A stretch of 64,000 nucleotides of DNA from Lentibacillus amyloliquefaciens (GTDB taxonomy: Bacteria > Bacillota > Bacilli > Bacillales > Amphibacillaceae). Below the pieces are notes generated by a model. It worked only from the letters and a program-made list of their open reading frames with translations, searched no databases and was not told the origin of the DNA. Position 1 is the stretch's first letter. Each line of letters begins with the position of its first letter. The translations under genes and the position numbers were made by a program. Below, piece after piece: positions 27,482 through 35,525 of the stretch. The DNA lies in NCBI RefSeq assembly GCF_001307805.1, contig NZ_CP013862.1:2356001-2420000 (forward strand). Direction: 5' to 3'.

Positions 27482-28273
27482 ATGACCATTTTAGATAAAA
27501 TTGTCCAGCAAAAGAAAAAAGAAGTTGAACAACTGAAAAAAAAGCCAATCCCTGAAGTCCAGCCGGCAACCGGCCAGGTACCATCCATTGCCCGGACGTT
27601 TCATAATACAGAACATATGAACATTATAGCCGAAATCAAACGGGCTTCCCCTTCCAAAGGGTCAATTGACCTCGATGTTGATCCGGTAAAGCAGGCAACA
27701 TTATATGCCTCAAATGGTGTCGGGGCCATATCGGTTCTAACCGATGAAACATTTTTTAAAGGCTCGATGGATGATCTTCGTGCCGTAAGTAAAATGGTAG
27801 ATGTCCCGCTGCTCTGTAAAGACTTTTTCATAGATGAGATACAAATTGATCATGCCAAAGCAGCAGGGGCATCAATCATTCTATTAATCGTGGCAGCTGT
27901 CTCGTCATCAAAATTGCGTGAACTGTACACATATGCAAAAGACCAGGGGCTCGATGTCCTTTGTGAAGTTCATGACGATGATGAAATGATAACAGCCATG
28001 GACTTAGATGCTGACATTATCGGTATCAACAACCGTAACCTGAAAACATTTGAAGTCGATTTGAGCACAACGGGATTGCTGGCATCAATGGTTACAAATC
28101 CTGAAACTATCCTGATCAGCGAAAGCGGGATTAAAACGCGTGAGGATGTTGCTCAAGCTGCCGGTAATGGAGCAAGCGCCGTCCTTGTCGGTGAAACCTT
28201 GATGCGTGCTGATGACTTGCCGAAAACGATCAGCGAGCTGCAAGTCCCCACTGAAGGAAGGAGTTCGGTCTGA
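27482..28273 (+). CDS. trpC: Indole-3-glycerol-phosphate synthase
   Basis: TIM-barrel enzyme that closes the indole ring from CdRP. It is 263 residues. Conserved stretches are IAEIKRASPSKGSI (catalytic Lys), LLCKDFFIDEIQID (second catalytic Lys), GINNRNLKTFEVD and SESGIKTREDV. The ATG lies one base after the trpD stop; the final A of its TGA is the first base of the trpF start, so translation is coupled on both sides. The upstream frame extension inside trpD is not real coding. Confidence 0.96.
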   Translation: MTILDKIVQQKKKEVEQLKKKPIPEVQPATGQVPSIARTFHNTEHMNIIAEIKRASPSKGSIDLDVDPVKQATLYASNGVGAISVLTDETFFKGSMDDLRAVSKMVDVPLLCKDFFIDEIQIDHAKAAGASIILLIVAAVSSSKLRELYTYAKDQGLDVLCEVHDDDEMITAMDLDADIIGINNRNLKTFEVDLSTTGLLASMVTNPETILISESGIKTREDVAQAAGNGASAVLVGETLMRADDLPKTISELQVPTEGRSSV

Positions 28274-28878
28274 TGTACGTTAAAATCTGCGGCATGACAA
28301 CGACGGAAGCAGCACAGGAGGCTGTCAGGTCCGGTGCGGATTTCATCGGATTCGTATTTGCACCGAGCAAACGGCAATTGACACCTGAAAAAGCGGCAGC
28401 CATCAGTAATGAACTCCCGTCATCAGCCAAGAAAGTCGGTATTTTTGTCAATGAAACGAAGGATACGATTATACAAACTGTTGAAACAGCTGGACTTGAT
28501 GTCATTCAGCTCCATGGCGATGAATCGGCGGCATTTGCTGAGTCGCTTCCACATCCTGTCATCAAAGCGTTCCGGATGGGAAAACATGACGCAGCCGAAA
28601 TACAGGCTTATCCGTGTGATTATTACCTGATCGACAGCCCCAGAGGTCCCAACCGAGGCGGGAATGGAACGACATTTGACTGGACCCGGTTGACCAATAG
28701 TGGTCTGGATCCTGAAAAAATGATTCTCGCCGGAGGACTGAATCCTGAAAATGTACAATCAGCGATTTTGACTGCCAAACCGGCGGGGGTGGACGTATCA
28801 AGCGGTGTTGAAACAGACGGCGCAAAGGACCTTAACAAAATCAGCCAATTTATCAATAACGGCAAAATGAAAGGATGA
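28273..28878 (+). CDS. trpF: Phosphoribosylanthranilate isomerase
   Basis: TIM-barrel isomerase that turns PRA into CdRP, the substrate of TrpC. It is 201 residues. The catalytic Cys lies in VKICGMTT (residue 6), and other conserved parts are [21 protein letters not shown], and the phosphate-binding [10 protein letters not shown] and VDVSSGVET. The start overlaps the trpC stop by one base. It ends just before the trpB start. Confidence 0.95.
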   Translation: MYVKICGMTTTEAAQEAVRSGADFIGFVFAPSKRQLTPEKAAAISNELPSSAKKVGIFVNETKDTIIQTVETAGLDVIQLHGDESAAFAESLPHPVIKAFRMGKHDAAEIQAYPCDYYLIDSPRGPNRGGNGTTFDWTRLTNSGLDPEKMILAGGLNPENVQSAILTAKPAGVDVSSGVETDGAKDLNKISQFINNGKMKG

Positions 28879-28883
28879 TCACG

Positions 28884-30089
28884 ATGACAGCCTATCAATT
28901 CCCGGATGCGGCAGGACGGTACGGGCAATTCGGCGGACGTTTTGTCCCTGAACTATTGATGCCGGCACTGCTTGAACTGGAGGAATCGTACAAATCGGCA
29001 ATGAATGATCCGGCTTTTATCAATGAACTTAACTACTATTTAAATGACTATGTCGGGCGGGAGACACCGCTGTTTCACGCCGAAAACCTCTCCCGCAAAC
29101 TCGGCGGGCCCTCCATTTACTTAAAACGCGAAGATTTGAATCACACAGGGGCACACAAAATCAATAATACCGTTGGCCAGGCGTTACTGACAAAACGAAT
29201 GGGCAAAAAGAAAGTTGTAGCCGAGACAGGTGCTGGTCAGCACGGTGTAGCAACTGCAACTGTTTGTGCCCTGCTTGGACTTGAATGTGTTGTTTTTATG
29301 GGCCAAGAGGACATCCGCCGGCAAAAACTGAACGTTTTCCGGATGGAACTGCTCGGCGCAAAGGTTGAAAGTGTTTCCCAGGGAAGCGGCACATTGAAAG
29401 ATGCGGTTAATGAGGCATTAAGGTACTGGGTCAGCCATGTGGAAGACACCCATTATATTATCGGTTCGGTTGTCGGCCCGCACCCATTTCCTAAAATGGT
29501 GCGCGATTTCCAGTCTGTCATTGGCAGGGAAACAAAGAGACAGCACCGGAATGCCACTGGACGACTGCCGGATGCGGTTATTGCCTGTGTCGGCGGCGGC
29601 AGCAATGCGATGGGCATGTTTCATCCATTTGTTGAGGATGAATCGGTTGATATGTACGGTGTGGAAGCTGGCGGCAGTGGTATCGAATCAAACAAACATG
29701 CTGCAACACTTTCAGCCGGAAGTGTCGGTCTATTGCATGGCACGATGACACATCTCTTGCAGGACTCACATGGGCAGATTGAAGAAGCCCACTCAATTTC
29801 TGCGGGGCTCGATTACCCCGGGGTGGGGCCTGAACACAGCCACCTTCATGACAGCGGACGGGTAACCTACACGTCAGTCACAGACGAAGAAGCCATCGAT
29901 GCCTTTAAGCTTCTATCCCAAACAGAAGGGATTATCCCGGCTTTGGAAAGTGCGCATGCTGTCGCATTTTCAGTGAAGCTGGCAAAGGAAATGGATGAAT
30001 CGGAATCGCTGGTCATTTGTTTATCCGGTCGTGGCGATAAGGATGTGGAGTCGGTGAAAGATGTATTGGGAGGGAACGCTGATGAGTAA
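28884..30089 (+). CDS. trpB: Tryptophan synthase beta subunit
   Basis: PLP enzyme that joins indole and serine in the alpha2-beta2 complex. It is 401 residues. It starts near [14 protein letters not shown]. The PLP Lys is in [11 protein letters not shown] (about residue 90), the phosphate loop is GGGSNAMG, and the end has LSGRGDKD. I chose the ATG at 28884, with AAAGG 9 nt upstream; an ATG nine bases earlier is too near the ribosome site. It overlaps trpA by 8 nt. Confidence 0.97.
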   Translation: MTAYQFPDAAGRYGQFGGRFVPELLMPALLELEESYKSAMNDPAFINELNYYLNDYVGRETPLFHAENLSRKLGGPSIYLKREDLNHTGAHKINNTVGQALLTKRMGKKKVVAETGAGQHGVATATVCALLGLECVVFMGQEDIRRQKLNVFRMELLGAKVESVSQGSGTLKDAVNEALRYWVSHVEDTHYIIGSVVGPHPFPKMVRDFQSVIGRETKRQHRNATGRLPDAVIACVGGGSNAMGMFHPFVEDESVDMYGVEAGGSGIESNKHAATLSAGSVGLLHGTMTHLLQDSHGQIEEAHSISAGLDYPGVGPEHSHLHDSGRVTYTSVTDEEAIDAFKLLSQTEGIIPALESAHAVAFSVKLAKEMDESESLVICLSGRGDKDVESVKDVLGGNADE

Positions 30090-30912
30090 TCAATTTTTAG
30101 ATGAAACATTGAAAAACAAACGTTCAGCAGGTCAGAACATTGTTGTCCCATACATTATGGCCGGGGACGGCGGGCTTGATATCCTTGAAGAGCGATTGAT
30201 ATTTCTTGAAGAAAGCGGTGCGGCAGCTGTGGAACTTGGCATCCCATTTTCCGATCCGACCGCAGACGGCCCGACTATCCAAGATGCAGGACAGCGGTCT
30301 TTGAAAAACGGCACAACACTCAAGGGCGTTCTGGAGGCATTGGAAACGTTTAAAGAAAAACGGTCGATTCCGGTTATTTTGATGACCTATATCAATCCGG
30401 TGTTCGCATACGGTCCGGATAAATTTGCCGCAGACTGTGTGACTGCCGGCGTAAATGGTGTCATCATACCCGATTTGCCATTGGAAGAGGAGAGTCTGAT
30501 AGCTGATTCTCTCAAACAACATTCCATCTCCAATATTCGGCTGGCTGCCATGACGAGTCCTGATGAACGGCTAACTGAAATTGCCCGGCGTACAGAAGGT
30601 TTCCTCTATGCCGTCTCAGTCAAAGGAACAACCGGTGCGCGCACGTCACACGGCAGCAATGTCCAAGCTTATTTGCAAAATTTGCAAGGGATGACAGACA
30701 CCCCCGTGCTCGCGGGCTTCGGTGTGTCAACGCCTGAACAGGCACAAGACTTGTCCGCAAGCTGCGGGGGTGTCATTATCGGAAGCAGGATTGTCGATTG
30801 GTTTCATAAAGGGCAAACGAACGAGATTAAACAACTGATTCAAAATAGCGTTAAGACAAACCCGGCTGACACCACATCTTCTCAAAGGTCAGAGACCGGG
30901 AGTCAGTCTTGA
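30082..30912 (+). CDS. trpA: Tryptophan synthase alpha subunit, with a repeat-derived C-terminal tail
   Basis: Cleaves indole-glycerol phosphate to indole, which is channelled to TrpB. It is 276 residues. The catalytic Glu and Asp are in [15 protein letters not shown] (about residues 47-61), with further motifs [15 protein letters not shown] ([16 protein letters not shown]) and [12 protein letters not shown]. The ATG at 30082 has GGGAGGG upstream. The last ~19 residues ([19 protein letters not shown]) are unlike TrpA ends. They are encoded by a palindromic DNA repeat (30858-30918) that also occurs after yfhD. The natural stop has apparently been replaced; the core enzyme looks complete, so activity is probably kept. 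Confidence 0.95.
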   Translation: MSNQFLDETLKNKRSAGQNIVVPYIMAGDGGLDILEERLIFLEESGAAAVELGIPFSDPTADGPTIQDAGQRSLKNGTTLKGVLEALETFKEKRSIPVILMTYINPVFAYGPDKFAADCVTAGVNGVIIPDLPLEEESLIADSLKQHSISNIRLAAMTSPDERLTEIARRTEGFLYAVSVKGTTGARTSHGSNVQAYLQNLQGMTDTPVLAGFGVSTPEQAQDLSASCGGVIIGSRIVDWFHKGQTNEIKQLIQNSVKTNPADTTSSQRSETGSQS

Positions 30913-30918
30913 AGAAAC
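30858..30918. repeat. Palindromic repeat P, copy 1 (in trpA 3' end)
   Basis: AAACCCGGCTGACACCACATC ... GGTCAGAGACCGGG ... AGTCAGTCTTGAAGAAA aligns with 63828-63888 at about 51 of 60 positions with one gap. The outer arms CCCGG / CCGGG and inner ACC / GGT pair into a hairpin. It supplies the final codons and the stop of trpA. Confidence 0.75.
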
Positions 30919-30962
30919 CGGCGAATTAGCTGATTTCATTGATGATATACGTCTCATCTTAT

Positions 30963-31017
30963 AAGAAAACCGCTGTCGCCCACGGGTACCTTTAGGCAGG
31001 TGGCAGCGGTCTTATTT
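30963..31017. terminator. Bidirectional terminator between trpA and the SHOCT gene
   Basis: AAGAAAACCGCTGTCGCC / GGTGGCAGCGGTCTTATT arms around a loop of about 20 nt, A-rich on the left and T-rich on the right. Confidence 0.8.
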
Positions 31018-31210
31018 ATTTCCCCTGCTTTTTCCGAGCTTTTTCGTATTCTTTCTCTGTGATCTCACCTTTTTCATAACGTTCTTTCATGATTTCCAGT
31101 GACGTACGTCTTCTTGTGCCTTTTCCCGCATTGAACCGGTAAAGAATGATTGCTATCATCACTACAATAACGATGCCCAAACCTAACCTGATATAACCCT
31201 CGGCAGTCAT
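31016..31210 (-). CDS. Small SHOCT-domain membrane protein
   Basis: 64 residues: one N-terminal membrane helix (LGLGIVIVVMIAIILYRF, about residues 8-25), a basic stretch KGTRRR, and a C-terminal SHOCT domain (SLEIMKERYEKGEITEKEYEKARKK). SHOCT modules are short oligomerisation or interaction domains; the role of this protein is unknown. The ATG at 31210 has an ideal GGAGGTGATC site; the longer frame to 31297 has none. Converges on trpA over a shared terminator. Confidence 0.85.
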   Translation of the reverse strand: MTAEGYIRLGLGIVIVVMIAIILYRFNAGKGTRRRTSLEIMKERYEKGEITEKEYEKARKKQGK

Positions 31211-31341
31211 GAGATCACCTCCGTAATTACTGTTCCCTGTACTTGCAAATTTAAGCATAGAAGAATTTCCAGTCAAATTCATTGCACAATAAAACAATTT
31301 ATATTACCATTTTTAATGGACTTAAAAGTTGCATGTAACAT

Positions 31342-31417
31342 GCTGGTGTGGCACAGTTGGCAGCGCGGCTCACTCGTAATGAGCAGGTCGGAGGTTCAAG
31401 TCCTCTCACCAGCACCA
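31342..31417 (+). tRNA. tRNA-Thr (anticodon CGT)
   Basis: Cloverleaf: acceptor GCTGGTG / CACCAGC, anticodon stem CTCA / TGAG with loop CTCGTAA (anticodon CGT at the centre), T-arm GGAGGTTCAAGTCCTC-like, encoded CCA at 31415-31417. Reads ACG codons. Confidence 0.95.
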
Positions 31418-31426
31418 TTTTTATTT

Positions 31427-31514
31427 GGAGGAGTACCCAAGTCCGGCTGAAGGGGACGCACTCGAAATGCGTTAGGGGTTAACGCCCGCGTGGGTTCGAA
31501 TCCCACCTCCTCCG
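31427..31514 (+). tRNA. tRNA-Ser (anticodon CGA)
   Basis: Long-variable-arm tRNA of 88 nt with acceptor GGAGGAG / CTCCTCC, anticodon loop CTCGAAA (anticodon CGA, reads UCG), a variable arm GGGGTTAACGCCC, and T-loop GTTCGAATC. CCA is not encoded. Only 9 nt separate it from tRNA-Thr, so they are likely co-transcribed. Confidence 0.95.
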
Positions 31515-31532
31515 TTTAATAACATTTAATGC

Positions 31533-31566
31533 AAAACTGTCGCTTGACTGGCGGCAGTTTAATCTT
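31533..31566 (+). terminator. Terminator after the tRNA pair
   Basis: AAACTGTCGC / GCGGCAGTTT stem with one mismatch, 7-nt loop, T-rich end. Confidence 0.7.
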
Positions 31567-31622
31567 TATTACAAAGGAAATTCTTAAAATAACTTAATTT
31601 GTAATACCCTGTCTGGCATAGC

Positions 31623-31653
31623 GGCGCAGTTCACCCTAACTGCGCCTTTTTTT
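31623..31653 (+). terminator. Second strong terminator
   Basis: GGCGCAGTT / AACTGCGCC perfect 9-bp stem, 6-nt loop, seven or more T. It may isolate the tRNA unit from the coat cluster. Confidence 0.88.
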
Positions 31654-31835
31654 ATCGTCTTACTCTCCCTGCCCTTTCCGCTGAATGACGATGGATTTCT
31701 GTCTCTTATATACCTATCATAGGATAATAGTCTATCGACGATTCATGATCCCTAAAAACATAGACAGCAATACAATCAAAAGTTGTCATTAGCCATAAAA
31801 TACACTAAAGCTTAAAGAAAGCAGGTGAAATTACG

Positions 31836-32054
31836 ATGGACGACAAGTCATCCAATCACAACGCTATCCCCGAAAAAGTTGCAAAAGTCATGGTTGATGA
31901 AATATTTCGGAAAAACAATGTAAACCCTGAAGAAATCAAAAATAATATGACGAATGACCAGAAAAAAATGCTGAAAGAAATGGTTGAAGATCTAAAAGAA
32001 CAGGTGGATCAATTTAACAAAGGAGAAAAAGATACGACGAAAACAGATGAATAG
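31836..32054 (+). CDS. Small acidic/lysine-rich protein of the spore-coat cluster
   Basis: 72 residues, soluble, highly charged, with a predicted helical middle (EKVAKVMVDEIFRKNNVNPEEIKNNMTNDQKKMLKEMVEDLKEQVDQF). I do not recognise the family. Its position before two CotX-domain genes, a sporulation-type -10 (CATAAAATA at 31794-31802), and its own terminator suggest a small spore-coat or crust component like those in cotVWXYZ clusters, but that is inference. The ribosome site is AGCAGGTG. Confidence 0.7.
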   Translation: MDDKSSNHNAIPEKVAKVMVDEIFRKNNVNPEEIKNNMTNDQKKMLKEMVEDLKEQVDQFNKGEKDTTKTDE

Positions 32055-32064
32055 GAGTCTATTA

Positions 32065-32097
32065 AAGAAAACACCCATTTGATAGGTGTTTTCTTTA
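32065..32097 (+). terminator. Terminator after the small coat-cluster gene
   Basis: AAAGAAAACACC / GGTGTTTTCTTT perfect 12-bp stem with a 9-nt loop. Confidence 0.9.
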
Positions 32098-32154
32098 ATT
32101 TTGGCAAAAAACGATAATTTAGTGAATGTGTACAATCTGATTAGTAGGAATATC

Positions 32155-32163
32155 CATAGAGTA
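32155..32163 (+). promoter_or_regulatory. Sigma-K-like -10 element before the first CotX gene
   Basis: CATAGAGTA fits the sigma-K -10 pattern CATANNNTA. A matching -35 at the expected distance is not clear (ACA lies about 20 nt upstream). Similar -10 elements precede 31836 (31794-31802) and 33528 (33495-33503). Confidence 0.35.
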
Positions 32164-32192
32164 ATATTAACTCAAGAAAGGAGTGTTAATAA

Positions 32193-32906
32193 ATGTCACC
32201 AAAGAGACACAGTACCATGAACCCCTTTGGCAACAAAAGCAAATACTTTTACCTTAGGGATAAACGAAAACGCCGTCATCAACACTGCTGTCAGGATTGC
32301 GGATCCAACGATTGTTCATTTGAATCCAACCAATGTGACAGATGCAGAGACGAATATAAGCAGCGTGACCAAAGAGAAGAACACAAACATGGCCATCACC
32401 ACCGCTGTCAGAGTTGTGGATCCAATGACTGTTCCTCTGAATCCAACCAATGTGACAGATGCAGGGATAAACAGACGCATCATAACCACCATAACCAGCA
32501 TGACCGCTTTGAAATGGTCGAGGTCGATTCGGGCGCACTTGCTTCACAGGATGCAAGTCAATATTCCTTTATGGATCAGGAATCAGCAGAATTGATTTGG
32601 GTAAAGGAATCCTGTGATATTAAGGTTGATTCAAGAGACACCCAGATCGGGCTTTCACTTCAGGCTAGTTTACAGCTGGCTATATCCCTGGTAGTGAATA
32701 TTGCCATTGCGGATTCAGCAAGAAGTGAAGCCATATCACAAGACCTTATGCAGTCTTTTGACTCCGACCAAATCAATAAACAAAAAATCTTCATCTATAA
32801 CACTAAAGACGCTAATGTAACTACGAGAGACACAGATCTGGCCATCAATATCCAAGTTCTGCTGCAATTGTTGCTAATGCTGGTTGTAATGATTGACGTT
32901 TTATAA
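32193..32906 (+). CDS. Spore coat protein with CotX domain and duplicated Cys/His-rich N-terminus
   Basis: 237 residues. Residues 31-51 and 71-90 are two copies of a module with the shared core CGSNDCS.ESNQCDRC; the His-rich segments HKHGHHH and HHNHHNQH lie before and after the second copy. This looks like a duplicated zinc- or metal-binding knuckle. The rest (about 110-237) is a CotX/CotV-type domain made of two similar halves, each with (V)DSRDTQIGLSLQASLQLA- or TTRDTDLAINIQVLLQLL-like stretches. CotX proteins self-assemble in the B. subtilis spore crust. AAAGGAG lies 9 nt before the ATG. The Cys/His-rich N-terminal extension is not in classical CotX. Confidence 0.88.
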   Translation: MSPKRHSTMNPFGNKSKYFYLRDKRKRRHQHCCQDCGSNDCSFESNQCDRCRDEYKQRDQREEHKHGHHHRCQSCGSNDCSSESNQCDRCRDKQTHHNHHNQHDRFEMVEVDSGALASQDASQYSFMDQESAELIWVKESCDIKVDSRDTQIGLSLQASLQLAISLVVNIAIADSARSEAISQDLMQSFDSDQINKQKIFIYNTKDANVTTRDTDLAINIQVLLQLLLMLVVMIDVL

Positions 32907-32930
32907 AAATAATGAAAGGAGTGGAAAATT

Positions 32931-33371
32931 ATGAGCCATATGACAAAAACGAAATGGCGTGCACTTGACCATTGTGATGGAACAAGTGACCAAAATGATG
33001 CAGACGTGATGCAAGATGCGAACCAGGCTGTGTCCAATCAGCAAATTTCAGATGAATGGATTATCATTAAGGACTCCGAGAATATTGATGTCACAACTAC
33101 CGACAGACAGGCCGCTGTCTCCTTACAGCTTGCTATTGAAGCAGCGATTGGAGCCGTTATCAATATTTCTGTTGGGAACGGACCACAATCAGATAACGTA
33201 ACACAAGGCATTAGACAAATGGTCAATACAAGACAAGGGAACCACCAAAAAACAATTGTTGAACAATCAAGGGATATTGAAATTACCACAAGGGACACAG
33301 ATGTAGCTGTGAATATCCAATTGTTATTCCAGATTCTCGCTGCAATTGTTGCCAGCCTGGATATTCTGTAA
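32931..33371 (+). CDS. Spore coat protein with CotX domain
   Basis: 146 residues, second CotX-type protein, 24 bp behind the first and preceded by GAAAGGAG. The N-terminal ~50 residues are polar and Asp/Gln-rich (DHCDGTSDQNDADVMQDANQ). The CotX domain again shows two halves: IDVTTTDRQAAVSLQLAIEA and IEITTRDTDVAVNIQLLFQI, alternating with hydrophobic runs. Likely an insoluble structural crust protein that polymerises with its neighbour. The two genes form one transcription unit. Confidence 0.88.
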   Translation: MSHMTKTKWRALDHCDGTSDQNDADVMQDANQAVSNQQISDEWIIIKDSENIDVTTTDRQAAVSLQLAIEAAIGAVINISVGNGPQSDNVTQGIRQMVNTRQGNHQKTIVEQSRDIEITTRDTDVAVNIQLLFQILAAIVASLDIL

Positions 33372-33403
33372 TGGTCTTAAAAGAATTTCTGGGGATGGGG
33401 AGT

Positions 33404-33477
33404 AAACCAAAGAAGCGGAGATATTTCATTTCCTCCTCCCCGGAGGTCTGTATTTCAAGTCCTACTTTGGTTTTTTA
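33404..33477 (+). terminator. Possible long-loop terminator after the CotX genes
   Basis: AAACCAAAG (33404-33412) pairs with CTTTGGTTTTTT; a loop of about 52 nt contains an inner CCTCCCCGGAGG hairpin. Weaker than typical terminators because of the loop. Confidence 0.5.
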
Positions 33478-33527
33478 TCAAAATAGGACAAGAGCATAAA
33501 ATATCGATAACGAAAGGAATGAATGAA

Positions 33528-33913
33528 ATGGTTAACCTGACAAACCGTCAACGAGGTCTGTTGCGTCTGGCCAATCAATTATCGCAAAACTTAGTTAATG
33601 ATAATACGGATAACGGTTTGAGCCACAACTTTTCAGTTGATTTACCGGGCGTTGACTTCGATGCCGGACTCAATCTGGATCTTGGCACAAATGATGAAAC
33701 AGATACCCCCGCTGACCCATCACCTTCGACACCTGAAACGCTAAGGGATGTGTTGCTGGAATTACAGAATGAACAAGTGGAGGTAACAACCCATTTGGCC
33801 CGGTAACCGGTACAGTCATTTCAGTTCAAAATGACTATGTTGTATTAGTTGAAGCCGATGGATCACAAGTGCTTATTCCATTCGCAAACATTGAATTGGT
33901 CAGTGAATTATAA
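33528..33913 (+). pseudogene. Coat-cluster protein with DUF2642-like C-terminus, frameshifted
   Basis: The frame from 33528 (MVNLTNRQRGLLRLANQLSQ; AAAGGA 9 nt upstream) is Asp/Pro/Thr-rich in the middle (DTPADPSPSTPETL). It runs into a stop at 33806 right after EQVEVTT. One extra base in the CCC run at about 33791 would let it continue as PFGPVTGTVISVQNDYVVL to a stop at 33911, giving about 128 residues. The recovered end resembles the beta-rich core of the next gene. So this is a frameshifted gene or a sequencing error. It sits between CotX genes and another small coat-cluster gene and has a sigma-K-like -10 (CATAAAATA) upstream. Confidence 0.65.
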
Positions 33914-33926
33914 AGGAGGAATTCAA

Positions 33927-34142
33927 ATGTTTCAGGATACGTTTGCAGCTGAATTAGCCACACGTATTGGTTCAAGAGTCGAAGTAGCTACCGACAACAA
34001 CTTGATAGAAGGCATCCTCTCCACCGTAACCGCAGATTTAGTTCTTGTTGTTGAGGTTAATGGTGGTTATGGGGAAAATACCACACTATACCTGTCAATA
34101 GATGCTATCAACTTCGTCCGCTTTCCTGCTGCAGCCGCTTAA
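33927..34142 (+). CDS. Small DUF2642-like protein of the coat cluster
   Basis: 71 residues, with AAAGGAGG 7 nt before the ATG. The sequence alternates hydrophobic and polar residues as in a small beta-barrel: IGSRVEVATDNNLIEGILSTV, DLVLVVEVNG, TLYLSIDAINFVRF. This fits the DUF2642 type often found near spore-coat genes, but the family call is by pattern only. It lies 14 bp after the restored end of the preceding gene, so they probably form one operon. Two terminators follow. Confidence 0.65.
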   Translation: MFQDTFAAELATRIGSRVEVATDNNLIEGILSTVTADLVLVVEVNGGYGENTTLYLSIDAINFVRFPAAAA

Positions 34143-34156
34143 ACCATTGTTTACCG

Positions 34157-34190
34157 ATACCCCGGCTTATTTACAGCCGGGGTATTTCCT
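34157..34190 (+). terminator. Terminator after the coat cluster
   Basis: ATACCCCGGCT / AGCCGGGGTAT perfect 11-bp stem, 8-nt loop. Confidence 0.9.
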
Positions 34191-34198
34191 TTGTAATA

Positions 34199-34237
34199 AA
34201 ACATCCCCGCTTGGAAATCCAAGGGGGATGTTTTGCT
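34199..34237. terminator. Bidirectional terminator before the glycan locus
   Basis: AAAACATCCCC-CTTGGA / TCCAAG-GGGATGTTTT arms with a very short loop. It can end the minus-strand oxidoreductase gene and back up the previous terminator. Confidence 0.85.
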
Positions 34238-34286
34238 GTTTCATTTTGTTTTAGCAATAAAATAATTTTACCCGGCATACAAATTG

Positions 34287-35225
34287 CTAATGAGGTGTAT
34301 CGATCGAATCCGTTATCTGATTAGCAATCATAAGTGCCCGCTTGCCATCTTCTCCGGAAACAGACGGCTCTGTGCCGGCCTTAATACAATTGATAAAATC
34401 CGTTAACTGGAGGAATAACGGCTGCACCGAATCCCCGACCTGTACCTTTTGCGAGAGCGAAATCGGATGATTGCCAGTTTCCTCGCTAAACGTTCGTGTT
34501 ACATTGATTTCATGGTTGAGTATATCTGCTTCAATAAATGCGCTCTCTGTCTGGATTTGTATGGTACGGACTTTTCTTCCTGACATGAAACTTGCAGTAA
34601 ATTGTGCAGTAACTCCTTGTGACGTTCTGATGACGGCAGCTGCATGTTTTGGTATATTTTTAATGACTTTCCCAAAAGCATTGACTTCCAGAGCATTACC
34701 CTGACACAATTCATTTAAAATATAGATATCATGAATCATTAAATCTTTCACAACGTCTACATGACTAAGCTTTGCATTTGCCGGACTTATTCTGTGAAAA
34801 GCTGCGCCGACTATAGATTCACCTTTGAGCAAATCCAGCAGTACCTGAATGAACGGATTGTATAGCTCGATATGTCCTGTCTGAAGTTTAACACCTGTTT
34901 CAAATGCTTTTTTGATTAAATGATCGGCATCTGCAACGGTAGCAGTCAGCGGTTTTTCCATCAGCATATGAACGTTGTGCCTGACACATTCCAAACCAAT
35001 CTCATAATGAAATTCAGTCGGTACTGCAATGCTCACAGCATCGACTGATTTGAGAAGGCCATCGACGGATTGAAACGGTTTAACATTATACTTTTGTGCA
35101 ACCTGACGCCTTTTCTGTACATCATCATCATAGATACCTATAAGCTGGCAATCATCATCCATCGATAAATACGTACGTACATGATTTTCTCCCATATTGC
35201 CAGTTCCAATCACACCGACTTTCAT
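34287..35225 (-). CDS. Gfo/Idh/MocA-family sugar-nucleotide oxidoreductase (WbpB/WlbA or GnnA-like)
   Basis: NAD-dependent dehydrogenase of 312 residues. The Rossmann motif is KVGVIGTGNMGENHVRTYL, and the family signature MEKPLT follows at about residue 92. In the WbpB/WlbA and GnnA groups the enzyme oxidises C3 of UDP-GlcNAc or UDP-GlcNAc-uronate, preparing it for a DegT aminotransferase. The locus contains the DegT gene (46230), the acetyltransferase (36465), a nucleotide-sugar dehydrogenase (44887) and a 2-epimerase (39585), which supports this role. ATG chosen at 35225 with GAGGAG 7 nt upstream. It is divergent from the rest of the cluster. Confidence 0.8.
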   Translation of the reverse strand: MKVGVIGTGNMGENHVRTYLSMDDDCQLIGIYDDDVQKRRQVAQKYNVKPFQSVDGLLKSVDAVSIAVPTEFHYEIGLECVRHNVHMLMEKPLTATVADADHLIKKAFETGVKLQTGHIELYNPFIQVLLDLLKGESIVGAAFHRISPANAKLSHVDVVKDLMIHDIYILNELCQGNALEVNAFGKVIKNIPKHAAAVIRTSQGVTAQFTASFMSGRKVRTIQIQTESAFIEADILNHEINVTRTFSEETGNHPISLSQKVQVGDSVQPLFLQLTDFINCIKAGTEPSVSGEDGKRALMIANQITDSIDTPH

Positions 35226-35255
35226 AGACAATCTCCTCTTTTTTTAAAATACTAA

Positions 35256-35433
35256 TTTATCCCGCCTTAACGGGTGGAAAAAGCACCCCACTGAATGAAG
35301 TTTTACTTTTCCACTCATCTAATGGACAGTAGACCGCCCAAGTACAGCGGCCAACTGTTCCTAAATGCCTGATTTGTTCAACTAACAATCAGTGAAGAAA
35401 ACCATTTCACTGAATGAAGTTTTACTTTATCTT
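35256..35433 (-). repeat. Dispersed structured repeat, copies R3a/R3b (minus orientation)
   Basis: Read on the minus strand: ATAAAGTAAAACTTCATTC ... TTCACTGATTGTTAGTTGAAC ... GGCATTTAGGAACAGTTGG form one copy. A shortened second copy (AAAAGTAAAACTTCATTCAG ... GGCGGGATAAA) follows head-to-tail. It fills most of the gap between the oxidoreductase and the CgeB-like gene. Confidence 0.8.
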
Positions 35434-35525
35434 ATGCGTCAGCTATAAAACGAGCTAGACTATCATACCAATCAGGAGAAAATTGGCCTCTGCCTGCAGA
35501 AATGCTTAGACGAGGAGGTGAAAGC

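Noticed and set aside
30082..30912. Frameshift in trpA explaining its unusual tail
   Set aside because: The frame is continuous and the tail DNA matches a known repeat in the window, so replacement by the repeat is the simpler explanation.
32227..32595. 122-residue frame overlapping the first CotX gene in another frame
   Set aside because: It mirrors the internal duplication of the Cys-rich modules; the CotX frame has the ribosome site, normal domain and correct stop.
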